Shown piece after piece: positions 17,592 through 26,623 of a stretch of 64,000 nucleotides of DNA (its first letter is position 1; every line of letters starts with the position of its first letter). The notes under the pieces were generated by a model. The model searched no databases, was not told where the DNA came from, and was given only the letters and a program-made list of their open reading frames with translations. The DNA lies in contig NZ_JAVDYB010000001.1 in assembly GCF_031458235.1 (NCBI RefSeq), forward strand, positions 62,001-126,000, written 5' to 3'. This DNA is from Catenuloplanes atrovinosus (GTDB lineage Bacteria > Actinomycetota > Actinomycetes > Mycobacteriales > Micromonosporaceae). A program made the translations under genes and the position numbers.

Positions 17592-18158
17592 ATGACCAGG
17601 ATCGTCGCGGGCGCGCTGGGCGGCCGCCGGCTGACCGTGCCGGCCGGCTCGCACACCCGGCCCACCTCCGACCGGGTCCGGGAGGCGCTGTTCAACACGC
17701 TGGAGACGCTGACCGACCTGGACGGCGCGCGCGTCGCCGACCTCTACGCCGGGTCCGGCGCGGTCGGGCTGGAGGCGTTGTCCCGGGGCGCGGCGCACGC
17801 GCTGCTGGTCGAGCACGACCCGAAGGCGGGGCGGATCGTCCGGGCCAACATCGCGGCGCTGGACGCGCGGGACCGCGCGCACCTGCTCGCGGCGAAGGTC
17901 TCCACGGCGCTCGCGGCCGGCCCGCCGGACGGGGAGCGCTACGACCTGGTGTTCGCGGACCCGCCGTACCCGATGCCGGATCAGGAGGTCACCGCCGTGC
18001 TGGTGGCGCTGGTGGAGCACGGCTGGCTCGCCGAGGACGCGGTGGTGGTCGTGGAGCGCTCCAGCCGCGGCCCGGATCTCGCCTGGGTGGAGGGCATCAC
18101 TGCGGTCCGCAGCCGTCGGTACGGCGAAACTACTCTTTGGTACGGTCGCCGATCATGA
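17592..18158 (+). CDS. rsmD: 16S rRNA (guanine(966)-N2)-methyltransferase
   Basis: 188 residues. The N-terminus RIVAGALGGRRLTVP, then PTSDRVREALFNTLE, the SAM-binding loop VADLYAGSGAVGLEALSRGA, and catalytic DPPYP. Modifies the small-subunit rRNA near the P site. ATGA overlap with coaD, the standard pairing. Confidence 0.96.
   Translation: MTRIVAGALGGRRLTVPAGSHTRPTSDRVREALFNTLETLTDLDGARVADLYAGSGAVGLEALSRGAAHALLVEHDPKAGRIVRANIAALDARDRAHLLAAKVSTALAAGPPDGERYDLVFADPPYPMPDQEVTAVLVALVEHGWLAEDAVVVVERSSRGPDLAWVEGITAVRSRRYGETTLWYGRRS
18141..18154 (+). promoter_or_regulatory. Possible internal leaderless -10 for coaD
   Basis: TACGGT (18141-18146) ends 8 nt before the coaD ATG, inside the rsmD 3' end. 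It could drive coaD separately from rsmD. Confidence 0.35.
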
Positions 18159-18634
18159 CGCGTGCTGTGTGCCCCGGATCCTTCGATCCCGTGACCAACG
18201 GCCATCTGGACATCATCGGCCGGGCCAGTCGGCTCTTCGACGAGGTGATCGTCGGAGTGCTGATCAATCAGTCCAAGCGCGGCCTCTTCACCATCGAGGA
18301 GCGCATCGAGCTGCTCACCGAGGTGACCGCCTCGTACGGCAACGTCCGGGTGGACTCGTTCCAGGGCCTGCTGGTCGACTTCTGCCGGGCGCAGCGGGCG
18401 GGCGTGGTGGTCAAGGGCCTGCGCGCGGTCAGCGACTTCGACTACGAGCTGCAGATGGCCCAGATGAACATCGGGCTCGCCGGCGTGGAGACGCTGTTCA
18501 TGCCGACGAACCCGCTGTATTCGTTTCTCTCGTCCAGCCTGGTCAAGGAGGTGGCGAAGTGGGGCGGCGACGTCTCCGCGCACGTCCCGGACGAGGTGGA
18601 CCGCCGGCTGCGGGCACGGTTGCGCCAGGCCTAG
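18155..18634 (+). CDS. coaD: Phosphopantetheine adenylyltransferase
   Basis: 159 residues. Fourth step of coenzyme A synthesis, 4'-phosphopantetheine plus ATP to dephospho-CoA. Shows GSFDPVTNGHLDII (T/HxGH nucleotidyl-transfer motif), VVKGLRAVSDFDYELQMA and FLSSSLVKEVAKWGGDV. Start overlaps the rsmD stop. Confidence 0.97.
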   Translation: MTRAVCPGSFDPVTNGHLDIIGRASRLFDEVIVGVLINQSKRGLFTIEERIELLTEVTASYGNVRVDSFQGLLVDFCRAQRAGVVVKGLRAVSDFDYELQMAQMNIGLAGVETLFMPTNPLYSFLSSSLVKEVAKWGGDVSAHVPDEVDRRLRARLRQA

Positions 18635-18775
18635 ATCCGCCGTCGGCCGGTAACGAGATGACGACGGATCCGACGCGCCGACGAGGTAGGTTTCGCCGCA
18701 ACGGGGCCTCTGGCCGCATGATGAGTGAAGCAGAACGGCGGAGTGGCCGCAGTCAGTGACAGGAGTGAGGCGCCG

Positions 18776-19294
18776 GTGGACCCGTCCGACCGTATGGACC
18801 CGCTCGACCGCATCGACGAGATCATCAACATCGTGGAGCAGGCGCGCTCCGTGCCGATGTCCCGGACGAATTGCATGGTCGAGCGCGGCGAGATGATCGG
18901 CATGCTCGAGGACCTCCGCGCCGAGCTCCCCACGGACCTGCGCAAGGCCGCGGCCCTGCTGGAGGAGCGCGACCGGATAATCGACAAGGGCCGCAGCGAG
19001 GCCGAGCGGATCATCGCGGAGGGCGAGGCGGAGCACGCGCGCCTGGTCTCGGTGAACGAGATCACGGTCTCGGCCGAGCACGAGGGCGCCCGGATCATCG
19101 CGGAGGCCCGCGCCGAGGCGCAGCGGCTGCGCGAGGAGGTCGACGACTACGTCGACACCGCGCTGGCCAACTTCGAGCAGTTCCTGACCCGGGCGCTGGC
19201 GTCGATCGAGCGCGGCCGGGACAAGATGCACGCGCTGCGCGAGATCGGCTCGTTCGCCGGGACCGACGAGGGCGAGCGCCCGCTGCCGTTCTAG
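18776..19294 (+). CDS. SepIVA-like septation coiled-coil protein, short form
   Basis: 172 residues from GTG 18776 (MDPSDRMDPLDRIDEI, AGGAGTGAGG upstream); GTGs at 18725 and 18743 are also in frame. Most of the protein is a charged coiled coil (EAERIIAEGEAEHARL). The N-terminus (IINIVEQARSVPMS) and C-terminus (YVDTALANFEQFLTRALASIERGR) match mycobacterial SepIVA (Rv2927c), and the position before yceD-rpmF-rnc is the same. SepIVA is needed for septation and polar growth. This copy lacks much of the central coil of the about 245-residue mycobacterial protein. Confidence 0.78.
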   Translation: MDPSDRMDPLDRIDEIINIVEQARSVPMSRTNCMVERGEMIGMLEDLRAELPTDLRKAAALLEERDRIIDKGRSEAERIIAEGEAEHARLVSVNEITVSAEHEGARIIAEARAEAQRLREEVDDYVDTALANFEQFLTRALASIERGRDKMHALREIGSFAGTDEGERPLPF

Positions 19295-19329
19295 CCTGGG
19301 CCGATTCGACGCTGCGGTTGCCGGTCGGG

Positions 19330-19335
19330 TAACCT
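19330..19335 (+). promoter_or_regulatory. Candidate -10 for yceD-rpmF
   Basis: TAACCT about 65 bp before the yceD ATG, followed by a pyrimidine run. No convincing -35. Confidence 0.35.
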
Positions 19336-19400
19336 TTTTCGTCGGCCGTCCTCACGGCCGGAGACTGCTGTGCCCTCGACTCGCGCTACAGAGAATCGTT

Positions 19401-19964
19401 ATGCCTAAGAACCCTGAGAATCACCTCGACCCCCGGTCGCCGCTCGTGCTCGACACCGTCGAGCTGCCGCGCCGTCCTGGTGCCATGCGTGAGCTCGCCC
19501 GGGTGGTCGAGGCTCCGGCGGATCTCGGCGTGGAGATGATCGGTGTGGCTAAGGGCGCCGAGATCAGCCTGAACCTGCGGCTGGAGTCGGTGTCCGAGGG
19601 CGTGCTCGTGTCGGGCTCCGTGTCCGGGCCGATCACCGGCGAGTGCGGCCGATGCCTCCGCACGATCGACGACTCGTTGACCGTCACCATCCAGGAGCTG
19701 TATGCGTACGAGCACAGCGCCACGGACGAGACGACCGACGAGGATGAAGTTGGCCGGATGCAGGGCGATCTGATCGACCTGGAGCCGGCCGTGCGGGACG
19801 CGGTGGTGCTGGCCCTGCCGACCAACCCGCTGTGCCGCGACGACTGCCCAGGGTTGTGCTCCGAGTGCGGGGTGCACTGGGACGACCTGCCCGAGGACCA
19901 CACCCACGAGCAGACCGACCCACGCTGGGCCGCCTTGCACAACCTGACCAACACCGAGGAGTAA
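19401..19964 (+). CDS. YceD/DUF177 family protein
   Basis: 187 residues. Cysteine clusters CGRC and CRDDCPGLCSECG identify DUF177, along with LDTVELPRRPGAM at the N-terminus. In E. coli and plants the family is required for 23S rRNA accumulation and is always paired with rpmF, as here (5 bp apart). Confidence 0.9.
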   Translation: MPKNPENHLDPRSPLVLDTVELPRRPGAMRELARVVEAPADLGVEMIGVAKGAEISLNLRLESVSEGVLVSGSVSGPITGECGRCLRTIDDSLTVTIQELYAYEHSATDETTDEDEVGRMQGDLIDLEPAVRDAVVLALPTNPLCRDDCPGLCSECGVHWDDLPEDHTHEQTDPRWAALHNLTNTEE

Positions 19965-19969
19965 TTACC

Positions 19970-20143
19970 GTGGCCGTCCCGAAGCGCAAGATGTCGCGCA
20001 GCAACACCCGGTCGCGCCGGGCGCAGTGGAAGACCTCGGCGGTCGCGACCGTTGCCTGCCCGCAGTGCCGCTCGCCGAAGCTGCCGCACACGGCCTGCAA
20101 CGTCTGCGGCACCTACAACGGTCGTCAGGTCCTCGAGGTCTGA
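19970..20143 (+). CDS. rpmF: Large-subunit ribosomal protein bL32
   Basis: 57 residues, MAVPKRKMSRSNTRSRRAQW with two zinc-binding pairs CPQC and CNVC (C+ form). GTG 19970 follows GAGGAG. Co-transcribed with yceD and plsX. Confidence 0.97.
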   Translation: MAVPKRKMSRSNTRSRRAQWKTSAVATVACPQCRSPKLPHTACNVCGTYNGRQVLEV

Positions 20144-20152
20144 CGCCGCGCG

Positions 20153-21157
20153 GTGACGCATCCGGCCGCCGGTCGGACCGCGCCCGCACCACGGCGACTG
20201 CCCGGTGCATCGGCTCCCCCCGCGGAGCCGGGCACCGCGCGGATCGCCGTCGACCTCCTCGGCGGGGATTCTGCACCCGCCGTCGTGGTTGACGGCGCTC
20301 TGCGAGCGTGCCGGGCCGATTCCGACCTGCATCTGCTGCTCGTCGGCCCCTCCGAGGTGGCCGACGAGATCATCCATGCCCTCCCGCCGAACGACCGGGA
20401 CCGCGTCGCCGTCCGTGGCGCGCGGCGCGCGGTCGCGATGGCGGACGCACCCGCGAGCGGGGGCCGCGCCGACACCACGGTGCGGGCGGCCGCCGCCGCG
20501 GTCGCGGAGGGCCACGCGGACGCGATGACGTCCGCCGGCCCGAGCGGCGCCATCGTCACCGCGGCCGTGCTCGGCTTCGGCCGCATGCCCGGTGTCCGCC
20601 GTCCCGCGCTCGCCGCCACGCTGCCGGCCGCGCACGGCCCGGTGCTGCTGCTCGACGTGGGCGCCTCGATCGAGGCCAGCCCCGCCACCCTGGTCCAGCA
20701 CGGCCTGCTCGGCGTCGCGTACGCCGGCGCCGTCCTCGGCATGTCCGCCCCGCGCCTGGGGCTGCTCTCCATCGGCACCGAGCCCGGCAAGGGCGACCAT
20801 CCGCGCCGCGCGGCGGATGTCGCGCTGGCCGGCCGCGCGCTGCCCGGCGGCGCCCGCTACGCCGGGCTGGTCGAGGGCTACGAGATCTCCACCGGCGAGC
20901 TCGCCGACGTCGTCGTGACCGACGGCTTCACCGGGAACGTCCTGCTCAAGGGCGTCGAGGGCGTCTACGGCACGACCGCCTCCGACGAGACTCCACCGCG
21001 CGCCGCCGCCCTGCTGGGCGTCGGCGGGACCGTGGTCGTCTGTCACGGCGCCGCCACCGGCGCCGACCTGGCCTCGGGCATCGCCCTGGCCGCCGACCTG
21101 CATCGACGCGCCGCGATGGCGGCGATCTGCGACCTTATCGGAGTGGAGCATGAGTGA
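20153..21157 (+). CDS. plsX: Phosphate acyltransferase PlsX
   Basis: 334 residues. Makes acyl-phosphate from acyl-ACP at the start of phospholipid synthesis. Shows IAVDLLGGDSAP, ADAMTSAGPSGAIV, LLLDVGAS, SIGTEPGKGD and VVTDGFTGNVLLKG. GTG 20153 has only a weak ribosome site, and the first about 28 residues are Pro/Ala-rich with no family match, so the true start may be internal. Its last two codons lie in the first copy of the 74-bp repeat. Confidence 0.93.
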   Translation: MTHPAAGRTAPAPRRLPGASAPPAEPGTARIAVDLLGGDSAPAVVVDGALRACRADSDLHLLLVGPSEVADEIIHALPPNDRDRVAVRGARRAVAMADAPASGGRADTTVRAAAAAVAEGHADAMTSAGPSGAIVTAAVLGFGRMPGVRRPALAATLPAAHGPVLLLDVGASIEASPATLVQHGLLGVAYAGAVLGMSAPRLGLLSIGTEPGKGDHPRRAADVALAGRALPGGARYAGLVEGYEISTGELADVVVTDGFTGNVLLKGVEGVYGTTASDETPPRAAALLGVGGTVVVCHGAATGADLASGIALAADLHRRAAMAAICDLIGVEHE

Positions 21158-21297
21158 GCTTGCGAACGAATCGTCGGCTCAGCGCCGACCACGGCGTCAC
21201 CGCACGGGATCGGGGTGCCCGGCATGAGTGAGCTTGCGAACGAATCGTCGGCTCAGCGCCGACCACGGCGTCACCGCACGGGATCGGGGTGCCCGGC
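21150..21297 (+). repeat. Exact 74-bp tandem duplication with nested ATGA mini-ORFs
   Basis: Units 21150-21223 and 21224-21297 are identical; a third ATGAGTGAGC begins at 21298, which is the rnc start. Each unit encodes 25 residues beginning [16 protein letters not shown] and ending in TGA that overlaps the ATG of the next unit. The first unit overlaps the plsX stop and the second ends on the rnc ATG, making a possible chain of coupled starts from plsX to rnc. Confidence 0.93.
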
Positions 21298-22056
21298 ATG
21301 AGTGAGCGGGATAGACGGCGGAGGCCTCCGGTGGGGCATCTGGAGTCCGCCTTCGGGGTGTCGATCGATCCGGAGCTGCTGGAACGGGCGCTGACCCACC
21401 GGTCGTACGCGTACGAGAACGGCGGCCTGCCCACCAACGAGCGGCTGGAGTTCCTCGGCGACTCCGTGCTCGGCGTCGTGATCACCACGGCGCTCTTCAC
21501 CGACCACCCGGACCTGCCCGAGGGCAAGCTCGCGAAGCTGCGGGCCAGCGTGGTCAACATGACCGCGCTCGCGGACGTGGCGCGCACGCTCGGCCCGGAA
21601 GGGCTGGGTGCGTACCTCTTCCTCGGCAAGGGCGAGGAGACCACCGGCGGCCGGGACAAGGCCAGCATCCTGGCGGACACGCTGGAGGCGCTGCTCGGCG
21701 CGATCTACCTCCAGCACGGCCTGGACGTCGCGGCCGAGGTGATCCACAAGCTGTTCGACCCGCTGATGGCCGCGTCCTCGAAGCAGGGACCGAGCCTGGA
21801 CTGGAAGACCAGCCTCCAGGAGCTGACCGCCTCGCTCGGGCTGGGCGTGCCGGAGTACCGGATCGACGAGGCCGGGCCGGACCACGCGAAGACGTTCACC
21901 GCCTGGGTCGTGGTGGCCGGCGAGCGGTACGGCGGCGCCGAGGGCAAGAGCAAGAAGCAGGCGGAGCAGCGGGCGGCGGAGGCGGCCTGGCGGGTCCTCT
22001 CCGACCAGGGCCCGGGCTCGCTCAGCACCGGCGTACCCACCGATGGGGCACCGTGA
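21298..22056 (+). CDS. rnc: Ribonuclease III
   Basis: 252 residues. Cleaves double-stranded RNA, including rRNA precursors. The catalytic signature [13 protein letters not shown], second acidic motif [13 protein letters not shown], and a C-terminal double-stranded-RNA-binding domain ([14 protein letters not shown] to [14 protein letters not shown]). ATG 21298 ([10 protein letters not shown]) is preferred over in-frame GTG 21289. Stop overlaps the next gene as GTGA. Confidence 0.97.
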   Translation: MSERDRRRRPPVGHLESAFGVSIDPELLERALTHRSYAYENGGLPTNERLEFLGDSVLGVVITTALFTDHPDLPEGKLAKLRASVVNMTALADVARTLGPEGLGAYLFLGKGEETTGGRDKASILADTLEALLGAIYLQHGLDVAAEVIHKLFDPLMAASSKQGPSLDWKTSLQELTASLGLGVPEYRIDEAGPDHAKTFTAWVVVAGERYGGAEGKSKKQAEQRAAEAAWRVLSDQGPGSLSTGVPTDGAP

Positions 22057-23222
22057 CGGACGTGGCTCGAGCCGGGTCCGTCACCGAGGACCCGGTCCGG
22101 CGCCCCGAGCGCCTCTCCACGCTCTGGCACGTCGCCATCGTGCTCGGGATCTACGTCGCGGTGCGCGGCCTCCAGTCCGCGGCCATCGCCTGGCTCGCGC
22201 TGCCCGGCGCCACGGTCGCGGACAGCCTGCTCTCCTGGGACGCGGGGTGGTTCATCCGGGTCGCGGCGGAGGGCTACCCGACCGGCTACACCTACGACGA
22301 CGAGGGCACGCTGGTCGGCAACGGCATCGCGTTCTTCCCGCTCTATCCCGCGCTGATCCGGCTCGTCTCGTACACCGGGCTCGGCCTGGCGGACGCCGCG
22401 CTGGCCGTCACCTGGACCTGCGGCGCCGCGGCCACGGTCGCGCTGCTCCTGCTCGGCACGCGCCTCTACGACCGCCGCACCGGCTATGCGCTCACCGTCC
22501 TCGTGATCGCGCAGCCGATGTCCGTGGTGCTGAACATGGGCTACTCGGAGGGCCTGTTCCTGGCGCTGGCGGCCGGCGCGCTACTCGCGGCGCACCGGCG
22601 GGCCTGGGTCTGGATGGGCGTGCTCGGCCTGGCCGGCGCGCTCGCCCGGCCGACCGGCTTCGCACTCACCGTGGCGCTCGCGGTCGCGGCGCTGCTGGCC
22701 TGGCGCACCGAGACCGCGCGCGGCCGGGCCACCTCGCTGGCCGCGGCCGCGGTCGCGCTGTCCGGCACGCCCGCCTACCTGCTCTGGGCCGGTCATCGGA
22801 TCGGCGACTGGAACGCCTGGTTCACCGTGCAGACCGCCGGGTGGGGCTCCACGTTCGACTTCGGCCGGACCACGATCGCGTTCCTGGACAACACGCTGCG
22901 TACCGGGAACAGCTGGGTGCAGGTCAGCGTGGCGTGGATCCTGATCGGCGCGGTCGTGCTCGCGGTCGTGGCCGTGCTTCAGCGGCCGTGGTGGCCGCTC
23001 GTCGCGTACGGCCTGGTCACGCTCGTGCTGGTGGTCGGCCAGGGCGGCTACTACCATTCCAAGCCGCGCCTGCTCGTACCCGTGCTGCTGATCCTGCTGC
23101 CGCTCGCGACCGCGCTGGGCCGTGCCCGCTGGCGCACGATGGTCCCCGCGCTCGCCGGCTACGCCGCGTTCGGCCTCTGGTACGGCGCCTACCTCGTCAC
23201 CGTCTGGCCCTACACGATCTGA
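22053..23222 (+). CDS. PIG-V/mannosyltransferase-like integral membrane glycosyltransferase
   Basis: 389 residues with roughly ten hydrophobic segments. The first extracytoplasmic loop has [17 protein letters not shown] (an acidic GT-C motif) and later [14 protein letters not shown], both typical of PIG-V-like mannosyltransferases that use polyprenyl-phosphate sugars. Acceptor unknown. Translationally coupled to rnc, which is unusual company for a cell-surface enzyme. Confidence 0.75.
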   Translation: MTDVARAGSVTEDPVRRPERLSTLWHVAIVLGIYVAVRGLQSAAIAWLALPGATVADSLLSWDAGWFIRVAAEGYPTGYTYDDEGTLVGNGIAFFPLYPALIRLVSYTGLGLADAALAVTWTCGAAATVALLLLGTRLYDRRTGYALTVLVIAQPMSVVLNMGYSEGLFLALAAGALLAAHRRAWVWMGVLGLAGALARPTGFALTVALAVAALLAWRTETARGRATSLAAAAVALSGTPAYLLWAGHRIGDWNAWFTVQTAGWGSTFDFGRTTIAFLDNTLRTGNSWVQVSVAWILIGAVVLAVVAVLQRPWWPLVAYGLVTLVLVVGQGGYYHSKPRLLVPVLLILLPLATALGRARWRTMVPALAGYAAFGLWYGAYLVTVWPYTI

Positions 23223-23230
23223 GGTCACCC

Positions 23231-24073
23231 GTGCCCGAACTCCCCGAGGTCGAGACCGTCCGCGCGGGCCTGACCAGCTGGGTCATCGGCCGCCGCCTGC
23301 ACACGGTGGAGGTCCGCCACCCGCGCGCGATCCGCCGTCACGTACCCGGCGCCGAGCACTTCGCGGCCGTGCTGGCCGGGCGCACGATCACGGACGTGTG
23401 CCGCCGCGGCAAGTACCTCTGGCTCCCGCTCGACTCCGGCGACGCGATCATCGGCCACCTCGGCATGTCCGGCCAACTGCTGGTCCAGCCGCCCGGCACG
23501 CCCGAGGAGACGCACCTGCGCGTCCGCTTCGGCTTCGACGACGACGGCCCGGAGCTGCGCTTCATCGACCAGCGCACGTTCGGCGGCCTGTCCGTCTCGT
23601 CCGGCGGCGCCGAACTGCCGCCCGAGATCGCGCACATCGCCCGCGACCCGATGGACCCGCTGTTCGACGACGCCGACTTCACGGAGCGCCTGCGCCGCAA
23701 GCACACCGAGATCAAGCGCGCGCTGCTCGACCAGTCCCTGATCTCCGGCGTCGGCAACATCTACGCCGACGAGGCGCTGTGGCGCGCCAAGCTGCACGGC
23801 GCCCGCCCCACCGACGCGCTCACCCGCCCCGCCGTCGCCCGCCTGCTCGGCCACGTCCGCGACGTGCTCGCCGCCGCGATCAAGGAGGGCGGCACCAGCT
23901 TCGACGCGCTCTACGTCAACGTCAACGGCGAGAGCGGCTACTTCGACCGGTCACTCAACGTCTACGGCCAGGAGGGCCTGCCCTGCACCCGCTGCGGCAC
24001 CCCGATCCGCCGCGAGTCGTTCATGAACCGCTCCAGCTTCAGCTGTCCACGCTGCCAGCCCAAACCCCGATAG
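23231..24073 (+). CDS. mutM: Formamidopyrimidine-DNA glycosylase
   Basis: 280 residues. Excises 8-oxoguanine and formamidopyrimidines. N-terminus [14 protein letters not shown] supplies the catalytic Pro after Met removal and the Glu; CRRGKYLW holds the conserved Lys; H2TH region [14 protein letters not shown]-terminal zinc finger with [11 protein letters not shown] and CPRC. GTG 23231 is fixed by the need for Pro at position 2. A dispersed-repeat copy begins 10 bp past the stop. Confidence 0.97.
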   Translation: MPELPEVETVRAGLTSWVIGRRLHTVEVRHPRAIRRHVPGAEHFAAVLAGRTITDVCRRGKYLWLPLDSGDAIIGHLGMSGQLLVQPPGTPEETHLRVRFGFDDDGPELRFIDQRTFGGLSVSSGGAELPPEIAHIARDPMDPLFDDADFTERLRRKHTEIKRALLDQSLISGVGNIYADEALWRAKLHGARPTDALTRPAVARLLGHVRDVLAAAIKEGGTSFDALYVNVNGESGYFDRSLNVYGQEGLPCTRCGTPIRRESFMNRSSFSCPRCQPKPR

Positions 24074-24083
24074 ACCCCGATAT

Positions 24084-24150
24084 ACCCGCTTCCGGCGGGT
24101 CGGTTTCCGCATGCTCCCGCGGGCACCGGTCGTCGCTGGCGCTCCTCCCT
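24084..24150 (-). repeat. Dispersed intergenic repeat, copy C
   Basis: Plus strand: ACCCGCTTCCGGCGGGT, itself a 6-bp hairpin, then GCATGCTCCCGCGGGC, ACCGGTCGTCGCTGGCGC, TCCTCCC. Nearly identical to copy E outside the variable spacer. Faces the mutM 3' end. Confidence 0.88.
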
Positions 24151-24203
24151 TCGGCATCCGTGGCCGCAAGCCCACAACCGCGGCCCCGCACCTCGCCGCC
24201 GGC

Positions 24204-24278
24204 CGCGGCGCCTCGGGTCGCGGCGCCTCGGGTCGCGGCGCCTCGGGTCGCGGCGCCTCGGGTCGCGGCGCCTCAGGG
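24204..24278. repeat. 15-bp tandem repeat, five units
   Basis: CGCGGCGCCTCGGGT four times exactly (24204-24263), then a variant fifth unit CGCGGCGCCTCAGGG. The A in unit five forms the stop codon (TCA on this strand) of the minus-strand spherulin-like gene. Confidence 0.92.
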
Positions 24279-24989
24279 GAGCGGCACCGGGCTGGCCAGC
24301 GCCCAGGCCGCGCCGCGCAGGCCGATCAGGCGGCGGGCGACGTCGAGCTGGGCGACCGGCACGTCGTGGACCAGATGCGCGTCGCCCGGCCGCGTGGCGG
24401 TCCGCTGGTAGTCCAGCCAGCTCCCGGCGAAGCCCACGATCCGCGCGCCCAGGCACCGGTACCGCGGATGCGGCTCCGCACCCGGCGCGAGCAGCACCTC
24501 CGCCAGCCCGAGCCGCTCCGCGTGCCGGACCGCCAGCGCCACCGCGCCCAGTTCGTCCGCCTCCGGCGGGCAGTGGTCCAGCACCAGCCCGTGCACCGGC
24601 CGCCCGGCCCAGCCCGCCACGTCGTCGACCAGCGCGGCGACCGGGCGCCGCCCGCGCTCCAGGTCCACCCGGCCGAGCATCCGCACGCCGGCCGCGGCCA
24701 GCGTCGCGATCGTGGCCCGCAGTTCCCGGTCCGGCACGTCCAGGATCGCGGTCACCGCGCTGTCCACTCCGGCCACGGCCGCCCAGATCTCCGCCGGACA
24801 CCGCCGATGCGCCTCCAGCGGCAGCAGCACCGGCACGCCCGTCCCCGGAGCGCCCGTCCTCATCGCAGCCCACTCCACCAGCCCGGTCGGCGGCGCGCTC
24901 TCCTCCACCCGCTCCACCGGCGGCACCGCCGTCCTCCACTCCGGACGAGCCTGCGCCGGCACGGCCGGCCGAATCCTCGGCACGGTCAT
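24273..24989 (-). CDS. Spherulin-4-like (spherulation-specific family 4) TIM-barrel protein
   Basis: 238 residues from ATG 24989, with GGAGGGAGA upstream. Core strands VPVLLPLEAH, VTAILDVPD, VRMLGRVDLERG, VHGLVLDHCPP and VEVL-type GLAEVLLAPG alternate with helices in the pattern of the spherulin-4 / GH114-like barrel, whose relatives cut or modify galactosamine-rich polysaccharides. No signal peptide is seen, so it appears cytoplasmic. It ends inside the 15-bp repeat. It follows a PelF-like glycosyltransferase gene on the same strand. Family assignment is by pattern and moderate. Confidence 0.6.
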   Translation of the reverse strand: MTVPRIRPAVPAQARPEWRTAVPPVERVEESAPPTGLVEWAAMRTGAPGTGVPVLLPLEAHRRCPAEIWAAVAGVDSAVTAILDVPDRELRATIATLAAAGVRMLGRVDLERGRRPVAALVDDVAGWAGRPVHGLVLDHCPPEADELGAVALAVRHAERLGLAEVLLAPGAEPHPRYRCLGARIVGFAGSWLDYQRTATRPGDAHLVHDVPVAQLDVARRLIGLRGAAWALASPVPLP

Positions 24990-25167
24990 CCCGTCTCCCT
25001 CCGCTCGGTGTGCTCCGGCTGCCCCGCACGGGCCAGCCGCTGTCGGCGTGCCGGTAGCTCCGGGAGATCGGCACGAGGTGTCCGCCAGGTCGCCAGGTGC
25101 GGCGTGGTCACCGTTCCCCCGCGCGGACCGCTTCCCCGCGGACCGATCCGGGCGGCGCCACCGGGCG

Positions 25168-26505
25168 TCACGTCCCCAGGTCCCGGTACAGGTGCCGGTA
25201 GGCGCCCAGCGTCGCTCCCGGCGCGTGCCGGGCCAGCGCATGCCGCCGGGCCGCCGCGCCCGCCCGCCGCCGCAGGTCGTGGTCGAGCAGCAGCCGGACC
25301 GCCGCGTCCGCGAGCGGCTCCGCGCGGCCGGGCGGCACCAGCAGGCCACCGTCGCCGACCGTCTCCGCCACCATGCCGACGTCCGCCGCGACCGCCGGCC
25401 GTCCCGCGATCAAGGACCGGATGAGCGGGTACGGCACGCCGTCCGTCACCGTCGTGGCGACCGTGACCTGCCCGTCCGCGCCCGGATCGTCGGTGAACCG
25501 CAGCGCCCCGTCCAGCCCCAGCCGGCGCGCCAGGGCACGGCAGCCGGCGGCGTACCGGGGCTCCGCGACCGGCCCGTCCACCAGCAGCCGCGCGCCCGGC
25601 ACCCGGGCCCGCACCAGTCCGAACGCGCTGATCAGGCACGGCAGCCCCGCGCGTGGCCCGACCGTGCCCCGCCACAGCAGCACCGGCGCCGCCGGTTCGG
25701 GCGGCGCGCCGCCCGGATCGTCCAGCCCCGGCGGTACGACCAGCACGCGGGCCGGGTCCGCGCCGAGCCGCAGCTGCCACCGCCGGTGGAAGCGGCTGGC
25801 GGCGACCACGAGCGCGGCCTGCGCGTACCCGAGCCGGGCCAGCGCGCGGTGGAAGCGCAGCAGCACGTCGTCGCCGTCGCCCGCCTCCAGGTACCGCCGC
25901 CGCAGCTCGATGTCGTGCTCGGTGAGCAGGAACGGCGTGCCGTCGCGCCACCGTGCGGCCAGCGCGACGAGCAGCGGCGGCCCGGCCGCGGCCGCGTGCG
26001 TGAGGTCGGCGCCCGGCACCCGGACCGCGAGCGGATCGACCGCGCGTTCCAGCTGGCCGGCCGCGTGCCGCGCGGCGCGCGGCGTGAGCAGGGGGAGCGC
26101 CTCGTCGACGCCGCGCGCCGCCCGGACCGCGTCGGCGAGCACGGCCGCGACCGGCGCGCCGCGCAGCGGGTGCCTGCCGTCCCGGGCCAGCGCGGTCAGC
26201 CGGTGCAGGCCGTCCGCGAACAGCCGGGCGGACGGCTCGTCCTCGCCCAGCATGCCGCGGCAGAGCAGGGTGGCGGCGGTGACCGCGGCGTGCCGGTCCG
26301 CCCGCGGCAGCGGCCTGCCGCGACCGCCGGTCCGGACGTCGCGGACGGAGGCGACGTGCGGCGGCAGGTCCTCGTCCGGCGTGGCGCGGTGCCGGTCCGG
26401 GGCGAGCCGGAGCAGGTGGAACGTGTGCCCGGTGACGGCGCCGAGCAGCCGGCGCGCCCAGGTGGCGGCCGGTGTGCCGGTCTCGGTGACGAGCGCGACC
26501 CGCAC
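25168..26505 (-). CDS. PelF-like GT4 glycosyltransferase
   Basis: 445 residues, GT-B fold. N-terminal half has MRVALVTETGTPA, and PFLLTEHDIELRRRYLE matches the TEHGIYxRER motif of PelF-type enzymes (DUF3492 region). C-terminal half has APVLLWRGTVGPRAGLPCLI and the donor-site segment DGVPYPLIRSLIAGRPAVAADVG with GLLVPPG. PelF polymerises UDP-sugars in Pel exopolysaccharide synthesis. GTG 26505. The E-x7-E donor motif is not perfectly kept (PYPLIRSLIAGRP), so activity may differ. Confidence 0.78.
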   Translation of the reverse strand: MRVALVTETGTPAATWARRLLGAVTGHTFHLLRLAPDRHRATPDEDLPPHVASVRDVRTGGRGRPLPRADRHAAVTAATLLCRGMLGEDEPSARLFADGLHRLTALARDGRHPLRGAPVAAVLADAVRAARGVDEALPLLTPRAARHAAGQLERAVDPLAVRVPGADLTHAAAAGPPLLVALAARWRDGTPFLLTEHDIELRRRYLEAGDGDDVLLRFHRALARLGYAQAALVVAASRFHRRWQLRLGADPARVLVVPPGLDDPGGAPPEPAAPVLLWRGTVGPRAGLPCLISAFGLVRARVPGARLLVDGPVAEPRYAAGCRALARRLGLDGALRFTDDPGADGQVTVATTVTDGVPYPLIRSLIAGRPAVAADVGMVAETVGDGGLLVPPGRAEPLADAAVRLLLDHDLRRRAGAAARRHALARHAPGATLGAYRHLYRDLGT

Positions 26506-26623
26506 CGGTGACTACCGCCGGTCGCGTGTGGAGGAACAGGTGGTCACGCCGAGCGCAACGAGCGCTCCTCAGGCGGATGCGCGCGCTGTCGGCTTGGGGA
26601 CAGCCATCCCACCCGGTCGGGGG

